Shown here piece after piece: positions 37,829-47,107 of a stretch of DNA of 64,000 nt. The position numbers and the translations under genes are program-made. The DNA comes from Bacteroidota bacterium (GTDB lineage Bacteria > Bacteroidota > Bacteroidia > Cytophagales > Cyclobacteriaceae), in NCBI GenBank assembly GCA_018266395.1, contig JAFEAM010000008.1:4461-68460 (forward strand). The letters run 5' to 3'. Numbering within the stretch: the first letter of the stretch is position 1; each line of letters opens with the position of its first letter. The notes below the pieces were generated by a model that ran no database searches, was not told where the DNA came from, and saw nothing but the letters and a program-made list of their open reading frames with translations.

Positions 37829-38737
37829 ATGGGTTCGATACAGGTTCAGAAAGTTCAATCCCTTACAGGTCACCGGTCGGCCATTTACAATCTCCAGCCC
37901 ACCGAGGATGAAGGCGTTATCCTTTCCTCAGCCGGAGATGGGATGATTGTACGCTGGGGCCTCGGCCATCCTGATGAAGGTGAAATGATTGCCAAACTTC
38001 CAAATTCAGTTTACGCCATTCATGTTCCGGAAGCCAATCTTCTCCTCGCAGGCCACAATTATGACGGCATTCATTTGCTGGATTGGCGTAACAAAAAGGA
38101 AGTAGCTTCCCTCCAACTTACCCGATCAGCAATTTTTGATATTCAGTCTCTTCATGGCCTGGCCTATGTGGGTACAGGCGATGGCGAAGTGGTGGTGGTG
38201 GATTACAAAAAAATGGCTGTCGTACGCACTCTGCCTTCCGGTTCAGGCAGCGCCCGATCCATTGCGGTGAGCGACAAGAGAAGAGAACTGGCCGTGGGAT
38301 ACAGCGATCATTTCATACGAATTTTTGATCTGGATACTTATGCATTGAAAAAGGAATGGGTGGCTCATCAGAACTCTGTATTCAGCGTTATTTACAATCA
38401 TGCGCATGATTTGCTTCTCAGCGGCTCGCGCGACGCCCGACTGAAAGCCTGGGAACCGGGAAAGGACTATGCATTGCGACAGGAGGTCGTGGCTCACCTG
38501 TTTGCCATCAACCACATTGCCTATAGCCCGGACAATAAACATTTTGTAACTTGCAGTCTGGACAAGACAGTCAAGGTCTGGGACGCAGACCGGCTGGCAC
38601 TGCTGAAGGTAATTGACAAGGCACGCCATGCGGGCCACAGCAGTTCGGTTAACCGGTTACTCTGGACTTCCTTTCAGAATCGTCTGATCAGTGCAGGTGA
38701 CGACCGAATGATCTCCGTTTGGGACGTAATTTTTTAA
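37829..38737 (+). CDS. WD40 repeat protein
   Basis: A 302-residue beta-propeller with about seven WD40 blades. Several end in WD or equivalent pairs, for example SCSLDKTVKVWDADRL and SAGDDRMISVWDVIF at the C-terminus, and LTGHRSAIYNL at the N-terminus gives the GH start of blade 1. It has no signal peptide and is probably cytoplasmic. WD40 propellers are scaffolds; no partner can be named, though the DivIVA-like gene follows 19 bases later. ATG 37829 is chosen over a TTG at 37808 because it gives MGSIQVQKVQSLTGH. Confidence 0.88.
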   Translation: MGSIQVQKVQSLTGHRSAIYNLQPTEDEGVILSSAGDGMIVRWGLGHPDEGEMIAKLPNSVYAIHVPEANLLLAGHNYDGIHLLDWRNKKEVASLQLTRSAIFDIQSLHGLAYVGTGDGEVVVVDYKKMAVVRTLPSGSGSARSIAVSDKRRELAVGYSDHFIRIFDLDTYALKKEWVAHQNSVFSVIYNHAHDLLLSGSRDARLKAWEPGKDYALRQEVVAHLFAINHIAYSPDNKHFVTCSLDKTVKVWDADRLALLKVIDKARHAGHSSSVNRLLWTSFQNRLISAGDDRMISVWDVIF

Positions 38738-38756
38738 ACTTAAACAACGCTACGTC

Positions 38757-39440
38757 ATGAAAATCACACCTCTGGAAATCCGTCAAAAGACGTTTGAAAG
38801 AACGCTTCGTGGCTATGACAAAGACGAAGTGAATGCATTTCTGCTCTCGCTGTCTCAGGAGTGGGAACGCACCCTTGATGAAATCAAGGAGTTGAAAATG
38901 AAGCTCGACAACACCGAGAAGGAAGTGGGAAAACTTCGCGAGGTGGAGACTTCATTGTTCAAGACACTGAAAGCTGCAGAAGACACAGGCGCCAACGTAA
39001 TTGACCAGGCCAACAAGGCAGCAGAACTTCACCTCCGTGAGGCGCAGATCCGTGCCGAGGCGCTCATGAATGAGGCAAGAACCAAAGCAAAGAATACCAT
39101 CGAAGAAGCGGATGTCACCTCAAAGCAACTGCTCTCTGAAATGGAGGAGAACCTGAAGGAACTTGTTCAGCAGTACAAACAAGTGGAATCGCACCGGAAC
39201 AACCTCCTCGACGATCTTCGCCGCATGGCCAGCGAGGCCCTCGATCGTGCCAACCGCATCCATCATGCCGCGAGGAATTTCAATCCTGATGATCATCTTT
39301 CTTTTGCCAAAAAGGAAATGAAGCGTGCTATACTTCCCAATGAACCGGAAGAAAGCCGCCCGAAACCGGAAGAGCCGGCACCTGCACGCCCTACCATGCA
39401 GAACGAGCCGATCCGCTCTTTTTTTGACGAAGTGGCATGA
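38757..39440 (+). CDS. DivIVA domain protein
   Basis: A 227-residue coiled-coil protein. The N-terminal domain KITPLEIRQKTFERTLRGYDKDEVNAFLLSLSQEWE is the DivIVA/GpsB membrane-binding signature. A long coiled coil continues to about residue 170, with a proline-rich tail (RPKPEEPAPARP) after it. DivIVA senses negative membrane curvature at poles and septa in Gram-positive bacteria; its role in Bacteroidota is not established. It overlaps folB by 4 bases and follows the WD40 gene closely. Confidence 0.9.
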   Translation: MKITPLEIRQKTFERTLRGYDKDEVNAFLLSLSQEWERTLDEIKELKMKLDNTEKEVGKLREVETSLFKTLKAAEDTGANVIDQANKAAELHLREAQIRAEALMNEARTKAKNTIEEADVTSKQLLSEMEENLKELVQQYKQVESHRNNLLDDLRRMASEALDRANRIHHAARNFNPDDHLSFAKKEMKRAILPNEPEESRPKPEEPAPARPTMQNEPIRSFFDEVA

Positions 39441-39796
39441 GGGGACGGATTAATCTGGAAGGGCTGGAGTTTCATGCCTTTCATGGTGTCTACCCCCACG
39501 AGCGTTCCTCCGGTAATAAGTTTGAAGTCGATGTCAGCGTTGAGGCCGAACTCAGCGACTCCGCTTTTCATGATGATCTTTCAGGAACAATCAATTATGA
39601 AGACGTGTACGCCATCGTGAAAGGGCAGATGGAGAAGCCATCAAAACTTCTCGAACGCGTCGGGCATACTATAGCGGAGGCGGTCTTGAAGCGATTTCCA
39701 GAGGCAGTTTCAGTACAGATCAGCATTGCCAAGTTCAATCCCCCCATCGGTGGAGTGTGCCGAAAGGCCTCGGTTTCCATTCTCAAGACACGCTAA
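39437..39796 (+). CDS. folB: Dihydroneopterin aldolase
   Basis: FolB cleaves dihydroneopterin to 6-hydroxymethyl-dihydropterin in folate synthesis. The 119 residues show INLEGLEFHAFHGVYPHER, a central NYEDVYAIVKG, LLERVGHTIAEAVL and the closing SIAKFNPPIGGVCRKASVSI, all hallmarks of the tunnelling fold. Length is typical. The start ATG overlaps the DivIVA stop (ATGA). Its end overlaps the convergent IscA-like gene by 4 bases. Confidence 0.93.
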   Translation: MRGRINLEGLEFHAFHGVYPHERSSGNKFEVDVSVEAELSDSAFHDDLSGTINYEDVYAIVKGQMEKPSKLLERVGHTIAEAVLKRFPEAVSVQISIAKFNPPIGGVCRKASVSILKTR

Positions 39797-40101
39797 GCCG
39801 TAGGCTTATCAGTGAAATGGAATCCGCGCGCATCGGCGCCTTCGTAGAAATCCACCTGCTTCCCGAAAACATAGAGTACATGCTTCTTATCCACGTGTAC
39901 CATGACACCAAACTGATCGTACGTAATGTCCCCATCATGCGGTTTGTCAAAGCCGATAACCAGTTGAGCTGCTCCGCAGCCGGTGCCGCCTCGTACACCA
40001 ATACGCAGCCCGTACCCCGCCGGAATCTTCTTTGTGTCCATGATTTTCCTCACTTCGGCGGCTGCCTGCCGACTGAGGGTAACGGGTTGGATTTCGCTCA
40101 C
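39793..40101 (-). CDS. HesB/IscA-like protein lacking the C-terminal cysteines
   Basis: A 102-residue A-type carrier-like protein. The N-terminal region VTLSRQAAAEVRKIM and the block LRIGVRGGTGCGAAQLVIGFD place it in the IscA/HesB family, with the first conserved cysteine at residue 42. The usual CxC near the C-terminus is missing: the equivalent stretch reads FYEGADARGFHFTD. Canonical cluster binding with three cysteines therefore cannot occur. Similar CxC-less forms exist in Bacteroidota, and their function is unclear. Confidence 0.82.
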   Translation of the reverse strand: MSEIQPVTLSRQAAAEVRKIMDTKKIPAGYGLRIGVRGGTGCGAAQLVIGFDKPHDGDITYDQFGVMVHVDKKHVLYVFGKQVDFYEGADARGFHFTDKPTA

Positions 40102-40211
40102 AGACTATTTTAAGGGGTTGAGTCGTTTAATTCCGGATGGCTGCCCCGGGGCAAAGCCATACGGCCAAAAATACCTAATTTTAAAACTTCAAAGACTCTG
40201 AATTGGTTCTT

Positions 40212-40733
40212 ATGGATGCTGTGCTTGAATATGGCAAACTGCTGATACCCGCCTCGCTGGTATTGTACTCGGTGTACCTTATCGTTCGTTCCTTCATTCA
40301 GAAGGAGATAGACACGAAGAAACTGGAGGTCAGAAGCCGGGCCATCGAGACCATTTTGCCCAACCGGCTGCAAGCCTATGAACGCATGACCTTATTTCTG
40401 GAACGCATCAGCCCACCCAACTTGCTGCTCCGCCTCAACAATCCCGGCTACTCCGCACGGGAATTCCATAAGCTCCTGCTCGATGAAATCCGCAACGAAT
40501 ACAACCATAACGTGGCCCAGCAGATTTACATGAGTGAGGAAGTGTGGAATATGATCCGCAATGCTAAAGAGGATCTGACCATCCTCATTAATGAGGCGTC
40601 TTCGCAAATGGAGGCGGAATCCACGAGCCTGGATCTGTCCCGGAAAATCTTTGAACTCTCACTGGAGAAGAAGGTGGAGCCCATCAACCATGCCCTCTCG
40701 GAATTGAAGAAGGAAATTCAGCAGGTCTTTTAA
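40212..40733 (+). CDS. Single-pass membrane protein of unknown function (possibly DUF7935)
   Basis: A 173-residue protein with one N-terminal transmembrane helix (LLIPASLVLYSVYLIVRSFI, about residues 9-28). A long helical cytoplasmic part follows, containing SRAIETILPNRLQAYERMTLFLERISPPNLL and YNHNVAQQIYMSEEVW. I recall a Bacteroidota-specific family of this kind (DUF7935), but the name is from memory and tentative. ATG 40212 (MDAVLEYGKLL) is preferred over a TTG 9 bases upstream. dtd starts 2 bases after its stop, so they are likely cotranscribed. Confidence 0.72.
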   Translation: MDAVLEYGKLLIPASLVLYSVYLIVRSFIQKEIDTKKLEVRSRAIETILPNRLQAYERMTLFLERISPPNLLLRLNNPGYSAREFHKLLLDEIRNEYNHNVAQQIYMSEEVWNMIRNAKEDLTILINEASSQMEAESTSLDLSRKIFELSLEKKVEPINHALSELKKEIQQVF

Positions 40734-40735
40734 CT

Positions 40736-41188
40736 GTGCGGGCCGTCATTCAGCGTGTGACCCGCGCGTCGGTCACGATCGGGGGAGCTGTTAAATCCGA
40801 AATCAACAAGGGACTGCTGGTCCTGGTCGGCATTGAGGAAGCCGATGGTGCCGAGGATATTGAATGGCTTTCTGCAAAAATTGTCAACCTGCGTATTTTC
40901 AATGATGCGGAAGGTGTCATGAACGTCAGTGTCAAAGACGATGGCGGTGACATTCTGCTGGTGAGCCAGTTCACATTGCATGCCAGCACAAAGAAGGGTA
41001 ACCGTCCTTCCTACATTCAGGCTGCCCGTCCGGAGACAGCCATTCCCCTGTATGAAAAATTTGTGCAGGCCCTGGAGCTGGGCCTTGGCAAAAAGGTCGG
41101 CACTGGTGAGTTTGGTGCAGACATGGCAGTAGAACTAGTTAACAACGGGCCTGTGACTATTATAATAGATACAAAGAGCAGGGGTTAA
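40736..41188 (+). CDS. dtd: D-aminoacyl-tRNA deacylase
   Basis: Dtd hydrolyses D-aminoacyl-tRNAs and glycyl-tRNA-Ala, a proofreading role in translation. The 150 residues start (GTG) MRAVIQRVTRASVTIGG. They contain GLLVLVGIEEADGAEDIEWLSAKIVNLRIFND, the active-site SQFTLHASTKKGNRPSY and the Gly-cisPro motif in ELVNNGPVTIII near the C-terminus. Length is typical. Confidence 0.95.
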   Translation: MRAVIQRVTRASVTIGGAVKSEINKGLLVLVGIEEADGAEDIEWLSAKIVNLRIFNDAEGVMNVSVKDDGGDILLVSQFTLHASTKKGNRPSYIQAARPETAIPLYEKFVQALELGLGKKVGTGEFGADMAVELVNNGPVTIIIDTKSRG

Positions 41189-41289
41189 TCGCTGAGGCGC
41201 CGCGGCACAGAGAATTCAAAGGGAATTCAGGTGAGATCTGAGTTCTGCCCGAGCTGATTACTTGACGTTGAAACTTTGGTCAGAGCTGG

Positions 41290-41347
41290 GACCTCGGAAC
41301 CCGGAATCAGGAACCGGGAACTTGAAATACTTGAAATCTGAAATCTG
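41290..41347. repeat. Degenerate GGAACCCGGAATC / TTGAAATACTTGAAATC repeat
   Basis: The gap between dtd and the TPR gene contains short GGAAC and GGGAACTTG units ending in TTGAAATACTTGAAATC (41322-41338), identical for 17 bases to 36065-36081, then CTGAAATCTGAATC. It appears non-coding and belongs to the dispersed intergenic class described for 36040-36081. Confidence 0.55.
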
Positions 41348-41353
41348 AATCGC

Positions 41354-43447
41354 TTAGACCGTTGGCTCTTTAGCCTTTTCCTTAGGAGGCAGGGTCGGAG
41401 GCAATTCCCCGCCCAGCACCGTTTTGTGGATACCAAAAAACCGGTAAGCCAGGAGGCGGCCAGCCTTTTCTTTGTCAATCTCAGGTATGATCCATTCACC
41501 CTCCTGAAGAGTCTCACCGTTTGACTGGACGCTAAACCGGACCAACCACCCTCCTGAGGTGTGGGCCGATATTTTTACAGTTGCCAGTGGGGCATTTCCT
41601 GTGTCAGTAAAGCGAAGTTCTGTGCTTCGAAGTTGATCCTCCAGCAGTTTTCGCAAGTCGTCGGGTCCGTCTACCGAAAGATGAAAAGACATTTCCAGCT
41701 CCGAGTAGGGCACCAGTTGCGGGTAAAGCTTATACAATTCCAGAAGGTGCCCCTGCCGCTCCTTGCCATTGGTGGCGAGTGCCATGCCTTCATGGGTGCG
41801 GGCCAGCAACAGTTTTTCAAAAGGTGCATGAACCTGCTCATCGCTAAGAACGCTCTGGAAATAGCTCCGTGCCTTTTCCTCATCTCCATCGGCCAGGTAA
41901 AGTTTGCCCAGGTAATAGCGATAATACTTCCTGATGTTTGGTCGCTTGTCTGTCGTCAGTCGCTTCTTGTAAAGATTGATGAAGTAGCGCGTGCCGAAGC
42001 CGTCGATGACAGAATAAACCTCATCGAAATTAATGAGATTCTCGGGTGAAAAAATCGTGTAAAGCACCTGTTCGCGCTCCGGGTTTTCCGCCACCAGGTT
42101 TGCCAGTATCATTTTATGGTTCCGGATCGCCAGCGTGTATTTCATCCATCGGAACCAATTGAGCGGATTGAACCAGAAGTACCATTCGCCGTTCTCGAAC
42201 ATGAACTCCTGTCTGAGGCGCACGTGGTTGAGATACTCAAGGGAAGCCACAGCAAGGTTGTACTGCTCTTGTCCCCAGGTGGTGCCGATGTGCAATTCCT
42301 GGAAGCGGGCTGCCTTGGTGATGCGCTCCAGGCTCTCGGCTGTAAGACCTTCATAGTAACGGGCTCTTGCAAGCCCAATGCTATGCCAGCCGTAACCGGG
42401 CGTACTGCCTTGTTCACGCAATACGTTGCTGAGCAGCGTGTCGGCCATGTGGGGTTGCCCGCGATAGGTTTCGAGGGTGCCGCGCATGTAAAAGAACTCC
42501 CTTGTATTCTTCTCCACACCGCGCTCGCGGGTCTCCGCATCGATAAAGAATTTCTCAGCCTCTTCAAATTCACCCAAAGTCATCTTGAAGTTGGCGTAGT
42601 TGTTGCTGCTATGGGCGTTGTTCTCGAGGAGGATATTGTAGTACAACGTGGCAGAGTCGATGTTCAGCAGGTAGTCATGGATCATTGCCTTGTAGTGGAA
42701 TGTGCCCAGGAATTGCCTGTTCATGTAGGTTGGATCAAACATGCCGTTGACCAGTGGCAAATCAATCTTGAGTTTCCGGATGGCTGAATCCAGGAGTTTA
42801 TTGGCAGTGGCCACGTTCTTGCTCACTGAATTTTTAAGGAAGGGGAACCGCGCGGAGGTATACATGCGGTTGCGGTGATAGATCCATGCCATGGTGTTAT
42901 AAGTGCTCATGGCGGTTTCCATCTGAAGATCCCGATCGCGCACGTGATAGAGTACCTCCATTGCCTCTTCCTGGCGCTCTACATTCTGGTAGCACCGGTT
43001 GAGGAAATAAGTGATCAGTCCGTAGTCGAAATGGATGGGATAAACTTTGGCATAGACATTGACATTGTTCGAGCGTGTGCGCAAGTCGCGGTTAAAGTCT
43101 TTTTCCATGAGGTCCATCGCTTTCTTGAGCGGCGCGATGGCACGATTGAAGCCCAGTTCATCGTCGGCACGAAAGAAGAGGAAAGCACCTTCGAGCATGT
43201 AACCGACATAATAGGTGCTGTCGAGGCGAATAAACTTGCGGCCCTTTTCCAGTGTTGCTTCATCCAGGAATGACTTGACGGAGTCTTGCCGCTCGCGGTT
43301 GATCTTGTCCCGGATGGCAGACTGACCCTGCGCCAAAAGTGTGGCCAGAACAAACAGAACGACGGGTAAGACACGATTGAGGACAAAAATTACACCTGTC
43401 CTCCTTCGTGTGATTCCTGTCGCTATGTTCACGTAGCTGACTGTCAT
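41354..43447 (-). CDS. TPR-type exported protein, last gene of the MoxR operon
   Basis: A 697-residue protein, probably exported or anchored: a hydrophobic segment lies near the N-terminus (VLPVVLFVLATLLAQGQ). Most of the protein is helical with tetratricopeptide-like pairs, for example FEEAEKFFIDAETRERG and YYLGKLYLADGDEEKARSYF. A predicted beta-rich C-terminal part (about 600-680) precedes a proline-rich tail. It lacks any recognised catalytic motif. It starts 7 bases after the MoxR stop. A TPR partner fits a scaffold role for the MoxR/DUF58/transglutaminase set, but this is inferred from position. Confidence 0.75.
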   Translation of the reverse strand: MTVSYVNIATGITRRRTGVIFVLNRVLPVVLFVLATLLAQGQSAIRDKINRERQDSVKSFLDEATLEKGRKFIRLDSTYYVGYMLEGAFLFFRADDELGFNRAIAPLKKAMDLMEKDFNRDLRTRSNNVNVYAKVYPIHFDYGLITYFLNRCYQNVERQEEAMEVLYHVRDRDLQMETAMSTYNTMAWIYHRNRMYTSARFPFLKNSVSKNVATANKLLDSAIRKLKIDLPLVNGMFDPTYMNRQFLGTFHYKAMIHDYLLNIDSATLYYNILLENNAHSSNNYANFKMTLGEFEEAEKFFIDAETRERGVEKNTREFFYMRGTLETYRGQPHMADTLLSNVLREQGSTPGYGWHSIGLARARYYEGLTAESLERITKAARFQELHIGTTWGQEQYNLAVASLEYLNHVRLRQEFMFENGEWYFWFNPLNWFRWMKYTLAIRNHKMILANLVAENPEREQVLYTIFSPENLINFDEVYSVIDGFGTRYFINLYKKRLTTDKRPNIRKYYRYYLGKLYLADGDEEKARSYFQSVLSDEQVHAPFEKLLLARTHEGMALATNGKERQGHLLELYKLYPQLVPYSELEMSFHLSVDGPDDLRKLLEDQLRSTELRFTDTGNAPLATVKISAHTSGGWLVRFSVQSNGETLQEGEWIIPEIDKEKAGRLLAYRFFGIHKTVLGGELPPTLPPKEKAKEPTV

Positions 43448-43454
43448 GGGTTGC

Positions 43455-44441
43455 TCAGCGTTTGGGTTGAATGCCCATTGCGGCTAATTTGTTCACCTCC
43501 TGTTCGGCCAGCTGGGTCAACACCGTGCGGGCTGCGTCGCGGTTGCGGAAAATCAGGCGGTGGTGAATGACCGGCTGCGCGAGAGCCAGCAGATCGTCTT
43601 CAATTACAAAGTCGCGATCATTGACGAGCGCCCAAGCCTTGAGGCACTTGATGAAAGTAATGCCACCGCGGGTGGAACATCCCAGCGCAATTTCAGGGTG
43701 TTGCCGCGTAGCGCGCACCAAGCGCACAATCCCTTTGACCAACTCGGGATGGATGTACACATTTTCCGCCTCCTGCTGCAGGTTGATGATGTCCTGGTAA
43801 TGCAGTACCTGCTTCACGGTTTCGCGCACATTACCAATGGTGAGATAGTTGGTATAAATATCAAACTCCGTTTCTTCGTTCACATATCCCAATGAAATCT
43901 TCATAAAGAAGCGATCGAGCTGAGCGGCCGGCAACGGATAGGTACCTTCCATCTCGATCGGGTTTTGCGTGGCAATGGTGAAGAAGAATTTGTCCAGGGG
44001 CATCGTGGTGTCGCCAACAGATATCTGGTTTTCGGCCATACACTCGAGCAGCGCACTTTGCACTTTGGGTGAAGCACGATTGATCTCATCGGCCAGCAAT
44101 ACGTGCGTAAACAACGGCCCTTTCTTGAATACAAAGTCCTTGTGAGCCTCGTCGAAGATGTGCGACCCGATCAGGTCCATCGGCAGCAGGTCGGGTGTAA
44201 ACTGAATACGCCTGAAGGCCACGCCGCCTCCCGGCCTGTGCAGATCGCCTGCCGCTTCGGAAATGGATTGGGCCAGTGTCTTGGCCAGCACGGTCTTCCC
44301 GGCACCCGGGTTGTCTTCCAATAGTATGTGACCACGTGCCAGCAATGCAGCAATCACGTACTTGATTTCCTGGCTTTTTCCACGGATGATGGTCTCCATG
44401 TTTTTGACCAGCGCCTGCAGAGAGGTGTTCGTATTACTCAT
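43455..44441 (-). CDS. MoxR family AAA+ ATPase
   Basis: A 328-residue MoxR ATPase with Walker A EDNPGAGKTVLAKTLA, the sensor/Walker B region VLLADEINRASPKVQSALLECMAE and ATQNPIEMEGTYPLPAAQLDRFFMK. A C-terminal lid with STRGGITFIKCLKAWALVNDRDFV completes the family pattern. MoxR ATPases act as chaperones that help assemble or activate protein complexes, commonly beside a VWA/DUF58 protein. Its start overlaps the transglutaminase stop by 4 bases, and the TPR gene follows 7 bases later, so the set is one operon. Confidence 0.93.
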   Translation of the reverse strand: MSNTNTSLQALVKNMETIIRGKSQEIKYVIAALLARGHILLEDNPGAGKTVLAKTLAQSISEAAGDLHRPGGGVAFRRIQFTPDLLPMDLIGSHIFDEAHKDFVFKKGPLFTHVLLADEINRASPKVQSALLECMAENQISVGDTTMPLDKFFFTIATQNPIEMEGTYPLPAAQLDRFFMKISLGYVNEETEFDIYTNYLTIGNVRETVKQVLHYQDIINLQQEAENVYIHPELVKGIVRLVRATRQHPEIALGCSTRGGITFIKCLKAWALVNDRDFVIEDDLLALAQPVIHHRLIFRNRDAARTVLTQLAEQEVNKLAAMGIQPKR

Positions 44442-47107
44442 AATGATGATATTTCAGATTCTGTGTGAGATGGTTGTTGAAAATACAGGTATGCCCGCCA
44501 GAGGCGGAAATAATTCCCAAATATGCGGATGAACCCAAGTGTCTTTCGCAAGGCCGGGCCGACCTTGTCGTGAAAAGCATTCATCTCATCCTGCTCGCCG
44601 GAATCCACAGGCTTCACACTGTACTTCATCCTTAGGTACGTGTTCATGAAGGAGGTAAATGTGAGTCCCAGCGAAGGGTCAACCTTTTGACGGGCGTATT
44701 GCAGCGGAGTTTCCTGATCACGGAAAATGCCGGCCATGTGAAGGCGATAAAGCGCAGCACGGTAAATCCAATCGGCCCGGGCCGGCATCGCCGACATTTT
44801 GACGCGGCCCATGAGATAGAAAAGGTACAACCCGGGAGACAGCATCACGAGCACGACAAAGACCAGCACGATTATGGCAGCGACCTGTCCAATGGCCAGC
44901 CAGTCGGTGGGAGGCTTTGCCTTCTGTTTAACGCGCGTGCTGTCACTTTCCTTCTTTTCTTCCTTACGGTGAATGTGAATTTCATCGGCCGGCAAGGGTC
45001 TGGGGAAATTCTGGACCTGTTGATCGATCCCCACACCAGCGCGCGGAAGAGGAACTTTCTTGGCATCGTCCTTATAAGATACAACTATGAGGGAGTCACC
45101 CGGCTGAATGGCCGAGAAAGTGGTGTCGTGTTCATTGAAAACGATGCGACACAGTGAGGCATCGATATTGAGGGTGATTGGGCTCGTCAACTCATGAGGC
45201 GTGTTGTGGAAGATCAGATCGCGGAATGTAGCATCGAGGCTCTTCCCTGGATGATCGACCCTGTCGGCAATTGCATTCAGCACCAACCATGGATCGGGTG
45301 GGGGCAACGGCGGTGTGCCGTCAGGGCGTGGTGCTTCCTGCTGGTCCTCATTGCCGATCGTCATATCGAAATCCATCCACCCATAATCGGGAAAGTAGAC
45401 CTGCGTCCATGCATGGGCCTGGCTGGCATAGAACCAGTACCAGCCCTTGTTCTTGTCGCTGCGGTCGATCGTGGCAAATCCGGTGGTAAATCGGGTGGGT
45501 ACACCCAGTGCGCGGAGCATGAAGTGTGATGCCCCTGCATAGTAGGTACAATAACCGGCCCTGGTCTTAAAGAGAAAATCATACAGCATTTTGGAACTGG
45601 GGATGTTGGGGTCATCCACTGCACCCGGCTTCAGCGTGTAGCGAAAGACGCGCTTGCCCAGTTCGTCACGCTGAAGAAAGAAATCGCGCACGGCCAGCAC
45701 CTTGTCGAGCGGACGCGCTTTGTCTTTTACAAGGCCTTTCGCCAACTGTGCGATGGAATCATAAATACCTCCCGTCGGCGTGCGGGTGTAGTACTCCAGA
45801 AAGTCCGCATTTACGCGATGGTAGTCCCGTATGTTTCGCAGTTCATCGTACCGCTGTTTCTGTATGGTTTCAAGAACCGGGTTGGCCGAGATGTTGTAGA
45901 CAAAGTACGCGTTGTTCAGTTCGGACGCGTAGGTGTAGATCTTGTAGGCGGAGAGAAAGGTTTTTTGAAAATCTTTCTCCACCGGTATGGTCTGAATGGC
46001 AAACACGCTCGAGGGGCCGAGCACTGAATGTTTCCAGGTGTTTTCTGAGAGGTAAACATTGGCCTCGATTACTGTGCGGTATTTGTCGCCCATCGCTTTG
46101 CGAAAAATGGAGGTGTCGGTGTAACTGTAGTAGAGAGGCACCTCTGTCGGGTCCACCTGGATCTCATCCAACGAAGGCACGTTTACATCGCGTGTGAAGG
46201 TTTCCTTTGCGGGATCGTAGCGGGTGAGATAGTGGAAGACGAAGTACAGCGGGATCGGCTGACGCTTTTCGTCGTAGTTGTTGAGCTTTGCGCAGAACAT
46301 GAGTTTGTCCGACTGGCTCATGCGCGAAGTAATCCGCATGGTGTCTTTCAACCGCAGGCCGTCGTCTGTATTTTCCATCAGCCCATGCCGGTCGTCATAG
46401 CCGTCCTGGCTCTTATCCTTGTCATTTTTTGCACCGCGGGCACTGAGTTCCTTTTCCACAACCTTCCGTTGGCCACGCAACAACCTTTCGGTGATGAAGA
46501 AGGAGAAAAGCACCAACAGCACAAACAAACCCACCCGGAGACTCAGCCGGCCCGCTTTTTTCCACGTCCATTCTGTCGACTGACTCAATTGTGGTGTGAG
46601 GAAAAAAAGGTAAAGTGCGTACATCAGCAACGGTAACAACCGCGTGAGAAGATAAGTGTACGACAGGTCTGTGGTATCCGAAATGTTTATCAGCGTGATG
46701 ATAAATAGCAGCACGGTTACCCAAATGTAGCCCAGCGTCAACCGGACGAGCAGCAGCCCGAACAGCCAGCCGAGGAGAAACAAAGTAGAGAAGAGTTGAA
46801 AACGTGTGGTTGCGTAGAACAGGTCAAACTCGCCAGGCAGCCAGCTGATGATCTGGCTCAGGAAATAATAAACCAGGCCCAGGATAAGGAAGCTGACCAG
46901 CCACCGGGCGCGGAAAAAATAGAGCGCATAGGCCAGTGTGAGTCCTGTGGTAAAGAACAATCCCTGCGCCCACACGCTGGTATTGAATGCCGTAAAACTC
47001 ATGTTGATCCACAACAACGTGACATAGCCGATTGCAGCCGTGGGCAGCACTACCAATACTTGGAGGAAGATCAGTTGCCTGAAACGGTATGGGGCGTCGG
47101 TGCTCAT
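44438..47107 (-). CDS. Membrane transglutaminase-like protein (TgpA-like, DUF3488 type)
   Basis: An 889-residue inner-membrane protein. The N-terminal ~220 residues contain about six or seven transmembrane helices (DUF3488-like). A periplasmic transglutaminase core follows, with the triad visible as RAGYCTYYAGASHFMLRALG (Cys), SQAHAWTQVYFPDYG (His) and WMDFDMT (Asp). A further helix near residue 725 precedes a DUF4129-like C-terminus. TgpA of Pseudomonas is the nearest named relative of this layout. It overlaps DUF58 and MoxR by 4 bases each, pointing to fixed stoichiometry. The substrate is unknown. Confidence 0.9.
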   Translation of the reverse strand: MSTDAPYRFRQLIFLQVLVVLPTAAIGYVTLLWINMSFTAFNTSVWAQGLFFTTGLTLAYALYFFRARWLVSFLILGLVYYFLSQIISWLPGEFDLFYATTRFQLFSTLFLLGWLFGLLLVRLTLGYIWVTVLLFIITLINISDTTDLSYTYLLTRLLPLLMYALYLFFLTPQLSQSTEWTWKKAGRLSLRVGLFVLLVLFSFFITERLLRGQRKVVEKELSARGAKNDKDKSQDGYDDRHGLMENTDDGLRLKDTMRITSRMSQSDKLMFCAKLNNYDEKRQPIPLYFVFHYLTRYDPAKETFTRDVNVPSLDEIQVDPTEVPLYYSYTDTSIFRKAMGDKYRTVIEANVYLSENTWKHSVLGPSSVFAIQTIPVEKDFQKTFLSAYKIYTYASELNNAYFVYNISANPVLETIQKQRYDELRNIRDYHRVNADFLEYYTRTPTGGIYDSIAQLAKGLVKDKARPLDKVLAVRDFFLQRDELGKRVFRYTLKPGAVDDPNIPSSKMLYDFLFKTRAGYCTYYAGASHFMLRALGVPTRFTTGFATIDRSDKNKGWYWFYASQAHAWTQVYFPDYGWMDFDMTIGNEDQQEAPRPDGTPPLPPPDPWLVLNAIADRVDHPGKSLDATFRDLIFHNTPHELTSPITLNIDASLCRIVFNEHDTTFSAIQPGDSLIVVSYKDDAKKVPLPRAGVGIDQQVQNFPRPLPADEIHIHRKEEKKESDSTRVKQKAKPPTDWLAIGQVAAIIVLVFVVLVMLSPGLYLFYLMGRVKMSAMPARADWIYRAALYRLHMAGIFRDQETPLQYARQKVDPSLGLTFTSFMNTYLRMKYSVKPVDSGEQDEMNAFHDKVGPALRKTLGFIRIFGNYFRLWRAYLYFQQPSHTESEISSL

